Shown here piece by piece: positions 62,214 through 64,000 of a stretch of DNA of 64,000 bases (its first letter is position 1; every line of letters starts with the position of its first letter). The stretch is from an uncultured bacterium (GTDB taxonomy: Bacteria > Cyanobacteriota > Vampirovibrionia > Gastranaerophilales > Gastranaerophilaceae): assembly GCA_902797985.1 (NCBI GenBank), contig CADBUZ010000002.1:1-64000 (forward strand). Reading direction: 5' to 3'. A program made the position numbers and the translations under genes. Below the pieces are notes generated by a model. That model did no database searches. It was given only the letters and a program-made list of their open reading frames with translations, and was not told the DNA's origin.

Positions 62214-63127
62214 TGTTTGGTTTTTTTTCTAACAGTTTTAACAATTTAAAAGAAACTGTCGCAAAAACAACACAAGCACTTGTTGGTAATGTTGTTGATA
62301 GTGTCGCTGAAGAAGAAGAATTTTCTGAATTTGTACTTGATGATATGGAAGATTTACTCATTAGTGCTGATTTAGGAGTAAATTATGCTTCTGAATTGGT
62401 TGATAAATTAAGAAATCAAGACAAAATAAAACCGTCCGTTGTAAAAAATTATTTAAAAGAAGAATTTACAAAAACACTTAATTCTGCAGGCAGCACAACC
62501 CTTCAATATAAAGAAAACGAATTAAATATATATTTTATTACAGGGGTTAATGGCGCAGGAAAAACAACATTAATAGGGAAATTAGCATATAAATTTAAAG
62601 AAGAAGGGAAAAAAGTTTTAGTGGCAGCAGCAGATACATTTAGAGCTGCCGCAGAAGAACAATTAGATATTTGGTCAAAGAGAGCAGGAGCAGAAATAGT
62701 TCGCAGAGATAAAGCTGATCCGGCATCAGTTGTTTATGAAGCTATTCAAAAAGCTAAAAATGAAAAATTTGATGTTATCCTTGTAGATACTGCAGGAAGA
62801 TTACAAAATAAATATAACTTGATGGAAGAATTATCTAAAATTAAAAACGTCATAGATAAACAAGCTCCTGAAAGTTTAAGAGAAAGTATCCTTGTCATTG
62901 ATGCTAATACAGGACAAAATGGGCTTCAGCAAGCTAAAGTGTTTAAAGATGCTGTCAATTTGACATCTGTTGCACTAACAAAATTGGATGGTTCTGCAAA
63001 AGGCGCTATTATTTTGGCAATTGCAAAAGAAATGTCACTCCCTGTCAAACTCATAGGAGTGGGAGAACAAATGACAGACTTGAAACCATTTAATTCTAAC
63101 GATTTTATTGATGCTTTATTCAACTAA
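62213..63127 (+). CDS. ftsY: Signal recognition particle receptor FtsY
   Basis: A 304-residue SRP-GTPase that docks ribosome-SRP complexes at the membrane. The four-helix N domain (~20-95) follows a short start without the long acidic A domain of E. coli. The GTPase has G1 GVNGAGKTTLIGKLAY, AAADTFRAAAEEQL, G3 DTAGRLQNK, and G4 TKLDGSAKGA (usually TKLDGTAKGG). Its start overlaps nusB by one base. Convergent with the helicase gene, eight bases apart. Confidence 0.95.
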   Translation: MFGFFSNSFNNLKETVAKTTQALVGNVVDSVAEEEEFSEFVLDDMEDLLISADLGVNYASELVDKLRNQDKIKPSVVKNYLKEEFTKTLNSAGSTTLQYKENELNIYFITGVNGAGKTTLIGKLAYKFKEEGKKVLVAAADTFRAAAEEQLDIWSKRAGAEIVRRDKADPASVVYEAIQKAKNEKFDVILVDTAGRLQNKYNLMEELSKIKNVIDKQAPESLRESILVIDANTGQNGLQQAKVFKDAVNLTSVALTKLDGSAKGAIILAIAKEMSLPVKLIGVGEQMTDLKPFNSNDFIDALFN

Positions 63128-63134
63128 ATCATTA

Positions 63135-64000
63135 TTATAAATAGTTTGTAATTCTGTTAACACATGCTTCTGATGATTTTAACCATTCACGATATGAAAA
63201 ACGACAAACTTTAAATCCGCATCTTTCAATAATAGCTTGTTTTTTCATGTTTTTCATATTTGATTTTATGTTGTCCTTAACACCGTCACATTCTATGACA
63301 AACTTGTTATTAACAACAATATCCGCATTAACTCCGCCTAAATCAACACCGGCTTGTATTTCATAACCTAATGATCTTAATGTATCTGCAACTTCTCGTT
63401 CGAAAGAGTTTTTATACGTATTTTCATCAAGTTCCTTATTCACAATTTTTTGATATTTATCTTCATATTCTCTGATATATGATAAATAACGTCTAAACAA
63501 CCCTTCCGGAAGATCAGTAAAATCTTTTGAAACAAAGTTAATCATTTTATTTTTAGCACGGGTAACTGCAACATTAAATAAATTTGGCTTTTGTAAGAAC
63601 GTCAAACTTTGAGGAAAACTATTATTTGCAAATGCCCAAGAAATCAAGATAATATCTCTTTCATCACCCTGAAAAGTATGCGCAGTACCAATCTCTATTT
63701 GATGTTTTTCAATCATATAATCTGAAATTACTTTTCCCAAAGATATTTTCAACTGTTCAACTTGTGCTCTGAATGGTGAAATAATACCAATAGAAACAGG
63801 TTCATCCGGATTATCTCTTTCATTATCTACAATAATTTCATGAACACGTTTTACAAGTGCTTCAATCTCAGGTAAATTTCTCGTTGCATCTAAATCAACT
63901 TTTCCATCAGGCACTTGGACAACTTCAAGAACCTTTTCGTTTGGATTATTCTGACGCATTATTCTAATTCTGTCAGAATAAAATTCTTTATTTGAAAAAT
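63135..64000 (-). CDS. Superfamily 1 helicase with C-terminal PD-(D/E)xK-like nuclease domain (partial)
   Basis: The gene runs off the right edge; the frame stays open beyond 63959 (FYSDRIRI...). Visible helicase motifs are ISPFRAQVEQL, IGTAHTFQGDERDIILISWAFAN and FNVAVTRAKNKMINFVS, the C-terminal RecA fold of Upf1/Dna2-type helicases. The last ~110 residues (SFEREVADTLRSLGYEIQAGVDLGGVNADIVVNNKFVIECDGV, then CGFKVCRFSYREW) match small Vsr/DUF559-type nuclease folds with D and E-x-D residues. Helicases of this kind occur in repair and in antiphage loci. The ATPase half lies outside the window. Confidence 0.75.
   Translation of the reverse strand, partial: FSNKEFYSDRIRIMRQNNPNEKVLEVVQVPDGKVDLDATRNLPEIEALVKRVHEIIVDNERDNPDEPVSIGIISPFRAQVEQLKISLGKVISDYMIEKHQIEIGTAHTFQGDERDIILISWAFANNSFPQSLTFLQKPNLFNVAVTRAKNKMINFVSKDFTDLPEGLFRRYLSYIREYEDKYQKIVNKELDENTYKNSFEREVADTLRSLGYEIQAGVDLGGVNADIVVNNKFVIECDGVKDNIKSNMKNMKKQAIIERCGFKVCRFSYREWLKSSEACVNRITNYL

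Overview
This 64 kb window is AT-rich bacterial chromosomal DNA, densely packed with genes on both strands. I saw no rRNA, tRNA, prophage, insertion sequence or CRISPR array. The gene set suggests a fermentative, anaerobic, diderm relative of the Cyanobacteria, most likely a gut-type Melainabacterium (Vampirovibrionia/Gastranaerophilales). This is inferred from several traits together: two exported SLH-domain proteins beside outer-membrane components (a TolC-like channel, an autotransporter-type barrel end, an AsmA/TamB-like protein); a long NusB with the N-terminus typical of cyanobacteria, directly upstream of ftsY; a trimeric [FeFe]-hydrogenase with HydG; and no photosynthesis or respiration genes. 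A 16S or marker-gene placement was not possible here.

Layout. 0-1 kb: end of an autotransporter-like protein and a decayed threonyl-tRNA synthetase fragment. 1-9.3 kb: cell-envelope genes (two SLH proteins, a MarR/EmrA/TolC efflux set around a shared divergent promoter region, an orphan sugar ABC permease). 9.3-14.3 kb: a phosphohexomutase with a triplicated 5' end, then adk-map-aroE and rpsT. 14.3-27.6 kb: two tandem TPR-glycosyltransferase paralogues, uvrA, hydG, glnA, a small P-loop kinase, clpP, hemW and a membrane GT2. 27.7-32.5 kb: a YhaO/YhaN-like (SbcD/SbcC-like) nuclease-ATPase pair and an acetyltransferase. 32.6-37 kb: hydC-hydB-hydA, an electron-bifurcating hydrogenase operon interrupted by a small palindromic repeat. 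37-42.5 kb: ispA-rsgA, a small ORF, then dnaA and dnaN divergently transcribed around a probable replication origin. 42.5-54.6 kb: purine salvage (deaminase, CNT nucleoside transporter), rimO, surE, an aluminium-resistance/methionine gamma-lyase-like PLP enzyme, prfA, a degenerate histidine kinase coupled to a MalK/UgpC-type ATPase, and purA. 54.6-64 kb: dtd, small exported and unknown proteins, a two-domain acetyltransferase, a 1461-residue AsmA/TamB-like protein, nusB-ftsY, and the 3' part of a helicase-nuclease gene running off the right edge.

The most unusual signals are regulatory. Several genes, including dnaA, have a -10 hexamer exactly six bases before the start codon, with no ribosome-binding site, which predicts leaderless mRNAs. 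The phosphohexomutase gene has its first 36 coding bases and leader tandemly repeated, which creates a 17-codon upstream ORF overlapping the real start. The dnaA-dnaN gap carries five identical DnaA-box-like 9-mers. Interspersed palindromic elements and GGGGTAAA runs sit right at stop codons. None of these could be tested by search or experiment here.
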